A DNA stretch of 64,000 nucleotides. Origin: Capitella teleta (taxonomy: Eukaryota > Annelida > Polychaeta > Capitellidae). Shown one piece after another: positions 12,701-24,600 of the stretch. The notes below the pieces were generated by a model that worked only from the letters and a program-made list of their open reading frames with translations, ran no database searches and was not told where the DNA came from. A program made the translations under genes and the position numbers. How positions within the stretch are numbered: position 1 is the stretch's first letter; each line of letters begins with the position of its first letter. Location: positions 62,001 to 126,000 of the forward strand of contig KB303021.1 in the NCBI GenBank assembly GCA_000328365.1, written 5' to 3'.

Positions 12701-15700
12701 AGCCGATTTTGCCTTTCGTGGAATCGACCGTTCTCTGTGTATATGCTCCACCGCCGGCTTCTAAGGGTTCTGTGTGCTCCATGTATGTAGGCCAAACACC
12801 TTTAAATTCTAAATTCGTGCTGGTATAGTACGTATGCCTGAGTCACACAGATGATGAACCAGCAGCATTCGGGTTGTTGACTATGCAACCAGCATATCAT
12901 AGTCATATACATATATTATTATGAATACTTATAAAACATAGAAATGTTGGTAATGGGACTTATACCATTGAAAATATTCATTTACAACACATGAGGCAGT
13001 AGTGTCCACGTTCAACCTGTGCATCGCAAACATCACGTGGGATCTTTTTTTTTTTGTCTGTGGGGTTCCCTGGAAGCAATGTGTCCCTTTCATGTACTGT
13101 TTCTCCCAGACGGTGTATACCTTTCGCCCATGCGCCGGGAAATATTAGCATAATAAATGAAGGGGGAATAAAAGAGTTCTTAATTGGCGAATCGATGCCA
13201 GACCTGGCTGCACGTAAGGGGTTCCGAGGGAAATGACCTGAGCTGTCGCCGATCGTGTGCCTCGTCCGACATAATTCATGAGCTCCAGGAGGCAGCAGGA
13301 GGCTGAAGGAAGGGCCGGCAAACACCCTCCATCGTCATCTTATGTTGGCATGGCCTTGGCCCGGGGTGAGTCTCACCCTAAACAACAACGGTGTTGGCCT
13401 AGAGGAAGCAATGCTCCGTAAAGATGTACACGATCAGAATGGTACCGGCTGTCTGCATCCCCGAAGCGCCGGCTTTTTCACCCAGACGAAATCGATGCTT
13501 GTGGGTTTACGCAGGAAGACACGTGACATGCAGCTTTTGAAAGCCGAGGAAGACAGCTCGTCCCATAAGCAACGCACTTGGGGTATCTTTAGGGTCTCAG
13601 CAGACGCTCGATATACGGGACTGTGGCCCTTGTTTTAACGTCCATCCACAGCAGGGCGATAACTGCTATGGGCCATGATGCTGTGTTCGAGATTAACACC
13701 CGCAATGGCCTGACATACACGCACAAACATGCGTTCGCGGTTAGGAAATGCCAATCTGTCATTTATACGTCTGGTTTGAGCGTTTATCATCCCATTATAG
13801 ACACTTACATTGCTCAGTACTATCTGTTAATTGGCCTCTGATAAGTATACCTTAAAACGGATGGAGCCAAAAAATAAGGTCGACTAAGGTCACGGCTCCA
13901 TCTGGGTCAGCTTTTGACCCACTTTTGAGTTGAATTCGATACGTGTGATTTTCCATTAGAAAACAACAGGTGTGACTTACTTTGAGGTTGTAGAAGGTCT
14001 CTGTCTCTCCCTTCATCTGCATGAGCTTGTCATCGTATGTGTCCTGGATCTCACGCAGGCAGTTTCCGAGCTCGTTCTTCCAGAATTCTCTGTTCTCGGC
14101 GGTGGTGTCTCTGTAGGCAAGGGCAGCAAGCTCCTTCATTTCCTGGAATCACAAAGAAACATCCACATGAACAATCTGACCTTGATGCACTTAGAGAGAC
14201 ATTAGAGACATAGTTATATTGATATCAGCCCTCCCTGGGTTACTGATTGTCATGACAAGAATATTCCCAATTCACGTTGTACCCCCCGAAAGAAGTGATC
14301 CGTCAAAAACCTAACTTAATTTTACGGTGGCGTTTAAGTGAGTTTGCCCCAGGAGAAGGACAACATGAAAGCATTCACTGATGGCCTATTTGCTCGCTAT
14401 TTCTCTTCCCAGCTTGTCCTGAAGACACGAAATTTCCCCATCAATTTGCCAGTAATTCCTAGCCATGGAGAAATTCACTATTTTCTTCAACAGAATTCTT
14501 TACTGATAAAGTACTGCATGGCTTTAGTGACAAGCCTTTCATTTTGCAATTTCAGAGAAATGAAGTATAACAAGTGCCTCAATCATGTCTCTGTTCATAA
14601 GCAGCCATGCAAGACATAATTCTATGTATGTATATATATTCCTTTTTTTATATTTTTCTTTAGTAAAGAGAACGCCCACAAGAAATGGGAAACCCCAGTT
14701 ACCCCGAGTGCATGGGCTGTTGAACATACGTAACACTGTGCATTCGAGCCACGTGGAGCAGCTATTGATTGTGTCTGCTGCCGAAGATGCCGGCTCCGAT
14801 CTACAATTCATTTTTCACGAGAGCATTATAGAGAAAAAAAGAGGCTAGGACGAGGTAATGATATGCATCGACCGGCTTTTTACGTGTCATGTAACTGCCT
14901 TCACACCCGTCTCTGTGTCGAACCCGGACAGACACAGCAATAACATGTCACTAAAAATACTCAAGAAAATAAAATATATGTATCAGATATCGATACAAAC
15001 AACATTTTTTAAAGCGATATCTGGTTATAATCGACTTTATAGAAAACATTTTATCAACCCAGTTTAAATACCAAAAAAAAACCATCAAGTACTAGTATGC
15101 ATTCATGTGACTTTGAGACAATGCGAATGCTTGTACGCTCTGTGACGTCAGCATTTCACACAAACATTCTATTGTGCGACAACAATGCACTGTAAAAACG
15201 TGTTTTTTGACATTTTTTTCTTTTGTAGGTCGTGGCTAGAATTTACGCCCAGAGCTGTTTCGCAGCGTCATTGCGCTCATGTTATGGGTCTCATGCGTTG
15301 TGCAGGAATGCCACCGGCACTGTGCGCTGCTGATCAATGAGCCCATTGAATTATACATAAACAACAAACTAATCTATGACAAGACTTGCAGGCTGAAACA
15401 TGCGCATCCATTGATTTTTGATCGCATGTTTACCGTGCGGGATCCGCCGACATTGTGGTCCCAAGCAATCGTCTACTTGTCTGTTGCTGCAGCATTGGAT
15501 GCGGCGGTCAGATTCGCGCATTGCATGTGACCCGGCAATCTAATAGCATTCCTCCGCCAAAACCAACAACCCACGTACATTAAACTTGTTTATTGGCCCT
15601 TCCGAAGTATCACTTGCTCATTTTTTTAATGCTTTATTCTGTATGTGTAACAAAAATTCTACCCATAAATGCCAAAAAAAAAACCAACAACAAAAAAGCC

Positions 15701-18700
15701 ATGTTGTAGCCTATATGTCTGTGAAATGCAGGTTGTTGACGGACTAAACTAAAATATTCCAGATTTCAGCGCCGGTGACGGATCGTGTTTGCACAGATAT
15801 AAAAAGTGAAGGATTGCAGAGCGCATGCGCGTCATGCGAAATAGGTCGAGTGAAACATGGCCTGCCGGAGGACATTCGCCGCACAGCTCTCGACTATCGT
15901 TACCCCTTGTGAACTGAGGATGCCAACTGAACCGTGACAGTATAAACTCACCTGTGATGACATTTATTATGCAGAAATATAATATCAATATGTGATTAAA
16001 CTTACATTAACCCATCTTTGATGTCCCCTTTAGACCCCTTTAACTCCCAAGTCTTTCATTTTCTCTCTATTTTTTGCCATGTCACCCTTGACTGATCTTG
16101 AACAACATAGCGATCTTGCTTACCTGTTCATGCACAGCCTTCAAGAATTCAATCTCTTCTTCCAAGGTTTGTCTCCTGTTCTCAGCATCAACGTGGGCCA
16201 GAGACTCATTGTCCAGATCCTGAAATTGACATTGACCATCAGCAATATAACCATAATGGACAAAGGGAGGATGTTAATGCGAATTAATTGATAAGAAAAC
16301 CCATATATCATTATCTTGACAACTCCACCCACATCCTTTATTTTTCTTTCATTTTTTCATCGTACAGGGGTGCCCGTTTTAGACAAATGTTATTTGATAT
16401 TGCACTTTCATCTCAAACTGCAGACTATTAGATAAACATGGGTTTAAAACTTAATTGCGGTACCACGCCATCACGCACTGATAAAGAAGGTCCTTCACAT
16501 TACTGTTTATAACTATTTTTCCCTTTTACAGCAGCATGTGCCGACCAAATATGGTAAAGAATGTCAGTACTGATCACATGATCAGAGTGACGTCACCAAG
16601 TAGCAGTTAAAGAACAAACAGCCCATGCAGATAACACATTCATGTATGCATGTCTTGGTAGTTGATATCACGGATTCACGGCCATCGATCATCTCGGCAT
16701 AATGGTTTCGAGGCATTAATGCTTTTAATAGGCATTGCAATCCGTTGTGCCTGCAATAGCATATGCTTTTGTTTCATTGTATGCTCAGCATGGTCGTGTA
16801 GAAATATGGCTGGCAACCCCTCCGAGAGACGATGTGCCGGTCTCTTTACGACCGGCGCTGCCCCTTCCATCAAACCGCCTCTTTTTTCCTTTGCGAGTAG
16901 ATCAGCAGGAAGGAAAGGAGATTGCACAATGTGTCTGCAGCGAATGTTCCGCCATGAAATATGGACTCCAAAGGAGAGAACGCCAGACTGAATGGTCTGA
17001 TGAACTGAATCGTGGATCCAGACAAATCGATTGTCGAGCACCACTGCGATTGCCAGGGAGGTCATGAAGATCGAACGCCCTTGGGTTTGCTAGCTCATCA
17101 TTGCCGCCATTAAGCAAAGAACATGCTCGAAGGAGTTATATTTTTCTCTAGACTCTAACTTGACGTGTTATAGCTCGCATGACATTGTCTATAGTTAAAC
17201 TCCCCATTGACTGTTCCAGCAAAGGAGTGGAAAAAAAAATATGCATTGACGAACTAAATGAATCAGGGAAAAAACCTCTCAGAATTGCCTGCCAAATTCT
17301 CACACATCACATTCGTTTGTTTGCCTTTCGAGTATTTAAATGCTCCGCTTCGGTATTTCCTCGCATACCCAGGCCACTATGGTGACTCAGCCGTGCCATT
17401 TAAATGCGATTTTTGACATTTTTTCCCTTCATAACTGTTTATTGATTGCATTCATCATCAAATTTAATGATGCCTCGACGCGACGAAGAGTGCAACAAGA
17501 GTAATGGAGATAGCCATTAAAGTTGCTCCTCGAAAGCAAGTCGTTTGATATGAGTTTAATGGCATTCAGCCGTCGGTACCTTCTTATATATTTAGGGTGT
17601 GATACCGCCAGCCCCTGCCGAGCGTAGGATAAAAAGTATCTCAAATCCAGATGTCTGTTAACTGACTCCTCATCTCCTCATGATGCAGCAAGCAAGCAAA
17701 AAAACCTAACGCTTGCTGTCTTGAATTACAAGTACCTCCCAGTTTTTTTTTAGCTCACAAAATGATGCCTCTAATTTGACAGGCTTTGGACTTTAAGATT
17801 TCTCTTCGTCTGATATTAACTTTGCTGTGATCAAAGGATCAGTTCTTGTAATGATATACGTACCACACGCATTCTGTTGAGGGCGTCGGTGAGACGAGCA
17901 ATCTCCTTCTTGTCGCGGTCACGGTCGCTCTCCAGGGTCTCGACACGACGTCTGAGCAGGTTGATCTCAGCCTCGTAGTCGGACAGCTGTTGGTTCTGGC
18001 GATCGACTTTCTCGCGACTCTCGTCCAAAGCAGCTTCGGCATCGCCCAGTCTGGAAGGAGACGAAGGAAATATAGACAGAGTCAGCCATCTATGGGGCTT
18101 TGGAGTTGAGGGTTTTTTTTGGGGGAGCGTGGATTCGCCAAAGTTTTGCGTTTCATTGACCTGAATAAAAGATGAACATTGTACAATGCAATCGTGGTTC
18201 AGGTGTCATTGACATGTTTGAAGGTCGAAATTTAAGGTTGTTAATCACGAGTTTATAATTATCTCCTTATCCAAAGAATCTCAATGAGACTCAAGCCTAT
18301 TCGCTGATGGCTGATAAAGAAGGTATGCCATTGATTAGAACGTAATTAGGCCATATTGAACAGGTATACTATCCAAAGGTGTGTTAACTGTTTCGGTATA
18401 CAGTGCATAATATTGATTGCAGTGTCGCTATTGGTCATATTAGGCTACCTAAAGTTCTGTGAAAAGTAGACCACTGATTGCCTTACAAAATGAATACAGG
18501 ATTTGCTTGCACTTGTTAATCTCCTCGTACATCTTAACCATTAATGTGATATTAAATCAAGGAACTCGCGACGCTTTTAATGCGCTCACTGAATGTAGTC
18601 CATAAATGTAATTGGACGCTTATGTTATTCATGAATGAATTTATTTAGTTATATTTAGCAGAGCCAAGCACAGCGGTACTTGGAGTACTAGTGTGGTATA

Positions 18701-21540
18701 CCCAGACCGCAGCCTAAAGAAAAAATGACGATTTTTTAGGCGAATTAATGTGTTTGCTTTGAGTCTGGTTTGAGTGCATAACTTAGGTTAACTAGTCTCT
18801 TTTAGGGCAATTAAAGTTTCTAAGAATTGAGCATTAACTTATTTTTCAACACTTAACATTAGCCACAGGTGTACGTTTACATTGCGATGCATGATTATCC
18901 AGGCACATATCGATTTGCTTGTTCTTTTATAACGATTTGCTAATTGTGCAGTGTTAGCAGTAGGAGGTAGAGATAACCAATCATGAAGCACACAGAAAAA
19001 TTATATTGATTGACAGGGATTGCATACTGTGGAATTTTAAGCAACTTTTTCTTTTTACATAAAGAAGAAGTAAATCATAATTAAAAGGATGGTTGGATGG
19101 CATGTCGATCTGAATGGAGAAGATGTTTACTTTTGAAGCGATGAAAAGATGCATGAGTAAAGTGGGTGGATGCTGGCTAAGGGAAATGCCAGGGTGCAGT
19201 CTGGAAGGGTTAGGGACAGCCACATTCCAGAACCTGCACCGGCACCCACAGGCACCCACAACCGAGGCGAGGAATGTTTTTCCCACTCTACTTTAAATGG
19301 AACATTTTTCATCCTGACATTGCCTCGCAGACTGCGTGAGTCATTCTCGGTCAACTGCTACCTATATTTTTCTCCACTTTTCGTCCTCTTTAATTTATGA
19401 ATGTTTTCCTGTGCGACTATTGTGTTGAGTCTCACAGATGCCGCAGGCTGCCAGCCTCGCATAAACATATAGTTAAGGTTTTTCCCCTCTTCAAGACATG
19501 ACATGCATGCTGGATTTTTTTTTCGCTGGTCGTAACACGTGAGTCGAATTGCATGAGAAGCCGGTGCCTGGGGCTTTTAACCGACGGTCATAATGCGTGG
19601 AGAATAACACGACAATTGTCTGAGCTAAATTAGTAGCTACAAGGCCGCAATTAAAATTGTAAATGTTCTTGCATAATTATGAAACAAGTGAGTCATTTAA
19701 ATTTCGGAGTATAACAATGAAAACACTGATCTCATATTACATAATTGGTTCACAAGACTATTAACGCTTACACAATGGCCATAGAGGCTACAGTGGTTTA
19801 TAATCCTATAGTTGAGTCTATTATTTGCATAATCTGATTATTGATTTGACGACAGAGATCAGCATCGTCATTAATATTAGGACTAACCTAGATTAACACG
19901 TGTATTAAACGTGTTAATAATATATTATTTTCACCTTATCCGAGGACAATTCTAATCAATAAATAGGTGAATATCTCTCTTCCATTATTGATCATAACGA
20001 CCCCAAAGCACTCCTGATATCGGCATACGTTCTCTGGAAATACCCTGCATCGATTTTACATGACCCGTAAGAAAACATGCTGCCGGCATACATGTCTGCG
20101 GCACCATATGCCATCCATTGTATTCGCAATTTCATGTAATTATCGCAAAGTTGTTCCCTCGAAACTATCGATTTTAACCTGAACTAGTGTGTGGTGTAAG
20201 TAAAATAATAAATCATGATCTTCTTCACCCCTGCAATGGTGAGTCGCGGTTAGATCCTCCAAAACGCTTATAATGAAAAAAAAAAAAAAAACCCTTCACG
20301 AAGTAGCGATGACTAAGTGCCGGCTACTTGTCCTTGCGCTTAATTTGCAGTGCCGGTTTCAATGCCGGTAAGAACCAAAGAGGGCGCGGCCCGCATACAG
20401 CAGCACCCCCCACCACCCACCCCACAGACACCTTCAATCCGTTGCTGTTATTCCGAGTCAATTGAGGTCACAGGTCACGTGCTAAGCCCTCATGCCTAGA
20501 ATTTGTCGCCATTCCAAGTCCATGTTATGCTTAAGCCGGAGGATCATTGGAGCATGCTAATGCCTTAGAAGGAAACACTGAGGTCTCTGCATGTCGAGAT
20601 ATGACCATTTAACGCTTGGCAAACTTCGACATCGGTTTGGTTAAAGTGGGTTGGAAATATAAGCATTCCTTTATGGTTGTGTGAATATAAGAAGAAGAGG
20701 GGAGGTTTTCATGCTCTGATGAGTGAGTACATTGGTCAACAGAGAGGAAGGGGAGGCTGGATTGATGTAGGGGGCATTGGGAGTAAGATGAAGGTGACAG
20801 TATAAACATAAAGAAATAGGAAAATAGGAGGTCTTCGGTATATCTGGTATGCTGTGGTTCTGTATTGTGATAATTGTAAGGAGTAGAAGGGGCGTGTCCA
20901 CAAAACCAGCATGCATCTCTTATAGAGTAGTTGTATGATGTTAAGCAATGAAAAAGATATAAACTTACTTGGCTCGCATCTCCTCGAGCTGTTCCTCCAA
21001 AGAGGCGACCTTGATCTCCAGAGCAGCCTTGTCCTTCTCAGCATCGTCCAAGAGTTTCCTGGCCTCGTCCAACTCAGCCTGGTACATGGCCTTGATGGCC
21101 GTGGTTTCCTTGCCCCATTTCGACTTCAGCTTGTCCAGCTCATCGCTGAGCTTGCGGTTCTGAGCCTCGAGGAAGCGGACCTTCTCGATGTAAGAGGCGA
21201 ACCTCTCGTTCAAATCCCTCATGTCCTTCTTCTCCTGGTCGCGGCTCTCGCGGACACTGTTGACACCTGTGTTTGTGATGGTGGAGTACGCTCCAGCTTG
21301 GGGGGATCCATACATGCTGTAGCCCTGGCTCCTCTCCACACGGCTGCTGTAGCCACCCTGGGGACCGCCGGCACCAGCCACCGTGCGCTGGATGATGGTG
21401 GTCCTGGGGTGCACCACTGGCTTGTAGGTTGGCGTGGAACCCTCATAGTTGGAAGACGTCTTGTATGACGTGGTGGTTGTCTTCACCGTGGAGGATGGGC
21501 CCTCGACGGTGGTCGTTCTCGACTTGGTCATATGCGACAT
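6709..21540 (-). CDS. Cytoplasmic intermediate filament protein with lamin tail domain (whole gene, ATG to stop)
   Basis: This gene encodes a structural IF protein that forms coiled-coil dimers and 10-nm filaments in the cytoplasm. Coding exons in order are 20969-21540, 17864-18050, 16124-16219, 13981-14142, 12118-12243, 11846-12066, one alternative exon, 8347-8489, 8175-8282, 8004-8120 and 6709-6750. All junctions are GT-AG and phases agree. With alternative exon 11010-11071 the protein is 611 residues. A Ser/Thr/Gly-rich head (about 1-105) precedes coil 1A (DMRDLNERFASYIEKVRFLE), a long coil 1B, coil 2 ending in AAYRKLLEGEENR, and a lamin tail domain. The long coil 1B plus lamin tail is the protostome IF pattern. 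There is no CaaX box (it ends RTMYSS) and no obvious nuclear signal, so it is cytoplasmic rather than a lamin. Family is certain; phylum is inferred. Confidence 0.95.
8004..8120 (-). CDS. IF lamin-tail exon 10
   Basis: Thirty-nine codons, VYAGGQRPGNSGPYDIEANV to TTLINSSGE. It contains the VASWG turn and last strands of the lamin tail fold (V.VWA.......P...L......W in lamins). Phase 0 at both ends, acceptor CTCACTGCAG, donor GTATTG. Confidence 0.93.
8175..8282 (-). CDS. IF lamin-tail exon 9
   Basis: Thirty-six codons, EEFLGGWSIKRNIDGIDKAN to MRPGGKVK. The GGW.IKR pattern contains the Trp conserved in lamin tail domains. Phase 0 at both ends, acceptor ATTCGTAG, donor GTAAAG. Confidence 0.93.
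8347..8489 (-). CDS. IF lamin-tail exon 8: linker and first strands of the lamin tail domain
   Basis: Residues 476-523 in the 7a isoform: DSSLKVSQVVKGEMSAKTTY, then SAKGPVSISECTADGKCIVL and ENTGRK. The second part matches the start of the Ig-like lamin tail domain (ISE...G.FI.LEN.). It enters in phase 1 and leaves in phase 0. The donor is GTTCGT, weaker than most in this gene. Confidence 0.92.
9439..9547 (-). CDS. IF third cassette-like exon 7d, donor uncertain
   Basis: After acceptor CTACTCAG the frame reads VGLRQIVEQIISTQETQQVS and on to VEYTITQKENTS, with the VGL(K/R)Q.VE start of 7a and 7b. Two donors are possible. GTGGTG at 9438 exits in phase 1 and keeps the lamin tail in frame. The better-looking GTATGC a few bases on exits in phase 2 and would add four residues and a stop (GFLP) on reaching the next exon. 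Start is firm; the end is given for the phase-1 option. Confidence 0.6.
9868..10198 (-). CDS. IF alternative terminal exon 7c: lysine/glutamate-rich tail without lamin domain
   Basis: It enters in phase 2 from exon 6 through acceptor AATTTCCAG. It codes FSVSILSGLTELAG, a Ser-rich stretch (SSSSKFTSSSSSSSSGG), then an acidic/basic tail with four KxEEPKKEE-like repeats, ending PEGWQAS and a stop. The isoform would be 564 residues and lack the lamin tail domain. Alternative tails of this kind (long lamin-like versus short) are known for snail non-neuronal IF proteins A and B. A second possible acceptor (TTCTGAG) lies 21 bases further in and is also in frame. Confidence 0.85.
10564..10628 (-). CDS. 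IF alternative cassette exon 7b (lamin-tail route)
   Basis: A 65-base exon coding IGLKSVVETMMTSNSYDQEAD after Arg455. The acceptor is GTTCGTAG and the donor GTATGT. It has the same entry phase 2 and exit phase 1 as exon 7a, so it can replace 7a one for one, giving a 612-residue protein. Splicing 7a to 7b would create the codons GGA TCG GTC TGA, a stop, so the two cannot be used together productively. Confidence 0.85.
11010..11071 (-). CDS. IF alternative cassette exon 7a (lamin-tail route)
   Basis: A 62-base exon completing Arg455 and adding VGLKQVVESWVSGGHVDSSH. The acceptor is ATGTGACAG and the donor GTATGT. It enters in phase 2 and leaves in phase 1, which joins in frame to the lamin-tail exon at 8489. 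It is clearly related in sequence and phase to the exons at 10564-10628 and 9439-9547, so it looks like one copy of a duplicated cassette. Alternative use is inferred from structure, not from transcripts. Confidence 0.85.
11846..12066 (-). CDS. IF exon 6: coil 2 end, helix termination motif
   Basis: Residues 382-454 plus two bases of codon 455. It carries the diagnostic IF signature LELEIAAYRKLLEGEENR at the end of coil 2. The donor GTATGA follows AAC CG (phase 2). This is the last exon shared by all isoforms. Its phase-2 end is the hub from which the alternative tail exons diverge. Confidence 0.95.
12118..12243 (-). CDS. IF exon 5: coil 2, first half
   Basis: Forty-two codons (residues 340-381), LSEFRTGATRQNMDTV to NKLADAETR. 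Phase 0 at both ends, acceptor CCTTCAG, donor GTGAGT. The intron before it (12244-13980) is relatively GC-rich and holds overlapping open frames on both strands that resemble no known protein. Confidence 0.93.
12244..13980 (-). other. IF intron 4
   Basis: A 1.7-kb intron. The 12260-12790 part has open frames on both strands for 100-170 codons. None shows recognisable domains or conserved composition, so I treat them as chance. Confidence 0.6.
13981..14142 (-). CDS. IF exon 4: linker L12 and start of coil 2
   Basis: Fifty-four codons (residues 286-339), EMKELAALAYRDTTAENREF to ETFYNLK. It contains the FWKNELGNCLREIQDTYDDK stretch that starts coil 2 in protostome IFs and lamins. Phase 0 at both ends; the donor is GTAAGT. 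Confidence 0.93.
16124..16219 (-). CDS. IF exon 3: end of coil 1B
   Basis: Thirty-two codons (residues 254-285), DLDNESLAHVDAENRRQTLE through FLKAVHEQ. The ENRRQTLEEEIEFLK stretch matches the conserved end of coil 1B in IF proteins. The acceptor is TTTCAG, the donor GTAAGC, and the exon is phase 0 at both ends. Confidence 0.93.
17864..18050 (-). CDS. IF exon 2: coil 1B with protostome-type extra heptads
   Basis: Residues 191-253, from KLGDAEAALDESREKVDR to ALNRMRV. This is continuous heptad coiled coil between the exon 1 and exon 3 parts of coil 1B. It supplies the extra heptads seen in lamins and protostome cytoplasmic IFs but missing from vertebrate cytoplasmic IFs. The acceptor is CTCCTTCCAG and the donor GTACGT; the exon ends in phase 0. 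Confidence 0.93.
18051..20968 (-). other. IF intron 1
   Basis: A 2.9-kb intron between exons 1 and 2. It is mostly AT-rich and holds a poly-A run near 20276. I see no nested gene or recognisable repeat element. Confidence 0.7.
20969..21540 (-). CDS. IF exon 1: head, coil 1A and start of coil 1B
   Basis: Residues 1-190 plus two bases of codon 191. The ATG at 21538-21540 opens MSHMTKSRTTT, and the head is rich in Ser, Thr, Gly and Tyr, with Arg residues suited to phosphorylation-controlled assembly. Coil 1A begins near residue 107 with the conserved LNERFASYIEKVRFLEAQN helix-initiation motif. The donor is GTAAGT directly after GCC AA (phase 2). Confidence 0.95.
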
Positions 21541-21638
21541 GACGAAATTCTATCACAAGCTCACAAGTAGTTGTCCTGCTGCTGAAGACTTGCTCTTCAC
21601 TGGGCTTTGGGAGACACGGTTTGAGACTGCTGCACCGC

Positions 21639-21648
21639 TTTATATATA
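21639..21648 (-). promoter_or_regulatory. TATA box of the IF gene
   Basis: Minus-strand TTATATATAAAG lies about 100 bases before the IF start codon, with clean non-coding sequence between. Transcription would be expected to begin near 21610-21620. A strong TATA box fits a highly expressed structural gene. Confidence 0.6.
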
Positions 21649-24600
21649 AGCGCTCAGGTCGCTCGGTCTCCGCGATTGGCTGCAGCTTCACGCGTCACGT
21701 GGCTTCCATCGCTCTCAGCCTCAGTCTCCGAAAAATCAAATATCTGCATGACGTCACACACTAGGGTTTCCTGTCAAATGAAAAAATATGCCGTGTACAC
21801 CGACTGAGTAAGTGAAGTATGCATACTAGTAGAAAGAATGGGAATAGCTATAAGAAGGGAAAAAGTGTCAGGCGTCTGTATATTGTCTCGATGTGCGACG
21901 AAAACATTTTCAGGAAATATTAGCCGCATGTTGTCATGGTTTTTATGGGTTACTGACCACAAGTTGTCTGCCTTTTTATGTTCTATAAATGACATCGGTG
22001 CTGCAATTCTAAGGATCGATTGAAGTGGAATGCATTCTTGCTGGGAAAACAAGCATGCATCGGTCTGCATGTAGTAAAGGCTTGAGTTATGCGTGGCTCA
22101 TGCATATATGCATTATAGTAAAAGCATTGTACAAGCTCTTTGGGGGTCGCCCGAATCATTAATACCAATCTCTCAGCGTTATAATGGGTAGTGTATCGAT
22201 GTATCGAAGCAATGGAATTGTTGTTTGCTCTGCTTTACAGAGGGACTGATCGATTTATTGTCAATTTGTGGGTGGTTCACATCCACGCTTAGAACCGACA
22301 ATCAAAGCTTATCAATAAAATATCGCTGATTGAATGGACCACGAATATTGTGAGGCTATTCTTCACAGAAAAACAGCCCCAGTTGTGTGGAATAGTGTCT
22401 AATAGATATACCTTCATGAACCTAGTTGTGAATGAGTTGCACGATGTCTCATACACACCGTTGCTTGGCATGTCTGTGAATTATGGCTTCAGCCCTCATA
22501 GTTATTAGTTAGTACTTAAAAACTTTGCCACTACAATCAAAACATTTTTGATCTTATCGAGCACACCTTTTGAAATAAAATGTGATCAATCTTTTAGTTC
22601 TACGAAGTCTATTATATACCTGGAATATATCTTTGTGTCTGAGCATAAAATCCGGACCCCCTTTTAACTTACTGATAGGTTTATCTCAAACGATGTAATC
22701 AGAAAACTTGTATTAATATCTTAAGTTTTAGGAGCTCACACTTTCTGACTCTAGCAAGTGCAAAAAAAAAAAAAAAAAAAAAATAGTTCAACCCGATTAA
22801 TTCATTCGTTAACATTATTTTGAATTGGATTACCATGGATTAACTCACCCCCCTATATGATTAAACTTTGAAGCATTAGTCATAAATACACGACACACAG
22901 TGCCCCTATAACCGAAACTTGCAATATCTGGAGCAGCCATGAGGAGTAACTCATTTGCATACTATACAGTCATTCTGCGGTTTTTAATGTTTAAAACAAA
23001 ACCACATAGCATATTTATTCATGCATTGATTTTGCTAACAAGAGAAGGGAGAAAAATGAATCCGACAAACACTGCTGAAGGAGGCTTGCATGTGAGTTCG
23101 AATGCATGTCGGTCTTTGCAGCATAAGGGGGCATAGCCAGGGGTTTCAACTCATGAAGCTATTTCCGTTAAGGAAATTCCACAAGCAACAAACAAATGCA
23201 GAATTGGTCACAGCAAGTGCCTGCTTGATTGTTTCATGTGAGTTGTTTTGTCGAAGCAACAAGTGCTGAGCTTTGAAGTGAGGCCTACATGCATGGGGAC
23301 AAGGCCTGGATTGACCTGGGTTGACCTGGGAACCAATTATATCAAAGTGAAGAATTGAGCTCGATGTAAGTGGGTGGTTAGCTTAATTTTCCATGATTGC
23401 ATACCTCCATGCGTAAAGCAGCGACGTATGGCCAATTTCAACTCGAACAATTTATTATTGTGTGTGAGATTTAGTTTTATTGATGGCGCGTGCTATACTT
23501 ACGTAGTAGTAACCAATATATTTTGTTGTTGTTTGCAACAAAGTAGTAAAGATAAAAGTAAGCCATCTGTTAACATTTAATTGATATCTTACGTATAATT
23601 TATAATTGGTCTCCTCTTTTTTTTTCACTTCCCAGTTTTTAACTCTGTTTGGATTTTGTTTCTTAATAGAAAGGCTCACTCATTTGACCTGTGACACAAA
23701 ATTAATGATTGAGTTTAAGTGCTCTATATTGTTTATTTTGTATCATTTTTTGTATCGTTTTGTGTCGAACAGCACGTGGAATATACTACATAAATTAATT
23801 GAATGAGTCTGTTTATTCCTCATCGACGATCACCTCTGTAATTTTTTTTTCAAACCATTTTTTAAAGCTAGAATCAGTTATAGAATGTATTTTACTGCCG
23901 CGCATGTCACTCTAGCCTTTTCAAAGTCACTTTGTCGTCAGGGTGTCAGTTTTCATGCTTTTAAATTATTTTGACATCTTCTCGCATATATTCATGCAAT
24001 TGTAAACTTGGGGCAAACACCGTACATGCGGTCTTGCACATCCATGTACGGCATCCATCTCTTAAGTCACACCCACTTCTAATTATAATCACCGACCTCA
24101 ATAGTTAACGATTGTACACGATTATAGGAGCACCTTCACTCATTTCAGTTATGAAGAATAAAGTTCAATCATGTATCAAGAGCTCTCTACGGATTCCAAC
24201 GCCTGCATTGAGAACGTGGTTTAAAGCCATAGTTCATGTATTTAGTATTTTAGCTGTTGATTATCTGAAGGAGCCGAGCCACATCTGAATGCTTTAGAAT
24301 TTAGATGCTCGAATTCTGCTTTGAAGTCTACTTTGCGGGTCCTTGATGCTACGTGTAGTTGTTGTGATTAGCCTGATTGACGTTCTATAAAAAAAAGAGC
24401 CCAGCTCTAAACACTCTGAAGGTGAATGAAAATGCATCAGAGCCATACTCCCACGTCATTTTATGAGTATTTCCAGCTATATGCTATCACAAGACATCTT
24501 CATAAAAAACCCGGGTAAGAATGCCGCTGGGTATTGTTAGTATATAGCTCAATTGTCTGAAAGTTCCTGTAGCCATTCGAGGAAGCTCAGAATTCATTAG

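Noticed and set aside
16662-17117. Overlapping 110-129-codon frames in IF intron 2
   Set aside because: Open on both strands, no recognisable domain, no splice context.
20935-21468. 177-codon open frame on the plus strand opposite IF exon 1
   Set aside because: Antisense shadow of the coding exon; leucine-rich composition is the complement of the coiled-coil code.
6709-21540. Calling the IF gene a nuclear lamin
   Set aside because: The tail domain and long coil 1B are lamin-like, but there is no CaaX box and no clear nuclear signal. The head is long and Ser/Thr-rich, as in protostome cytoplasmic IFs.
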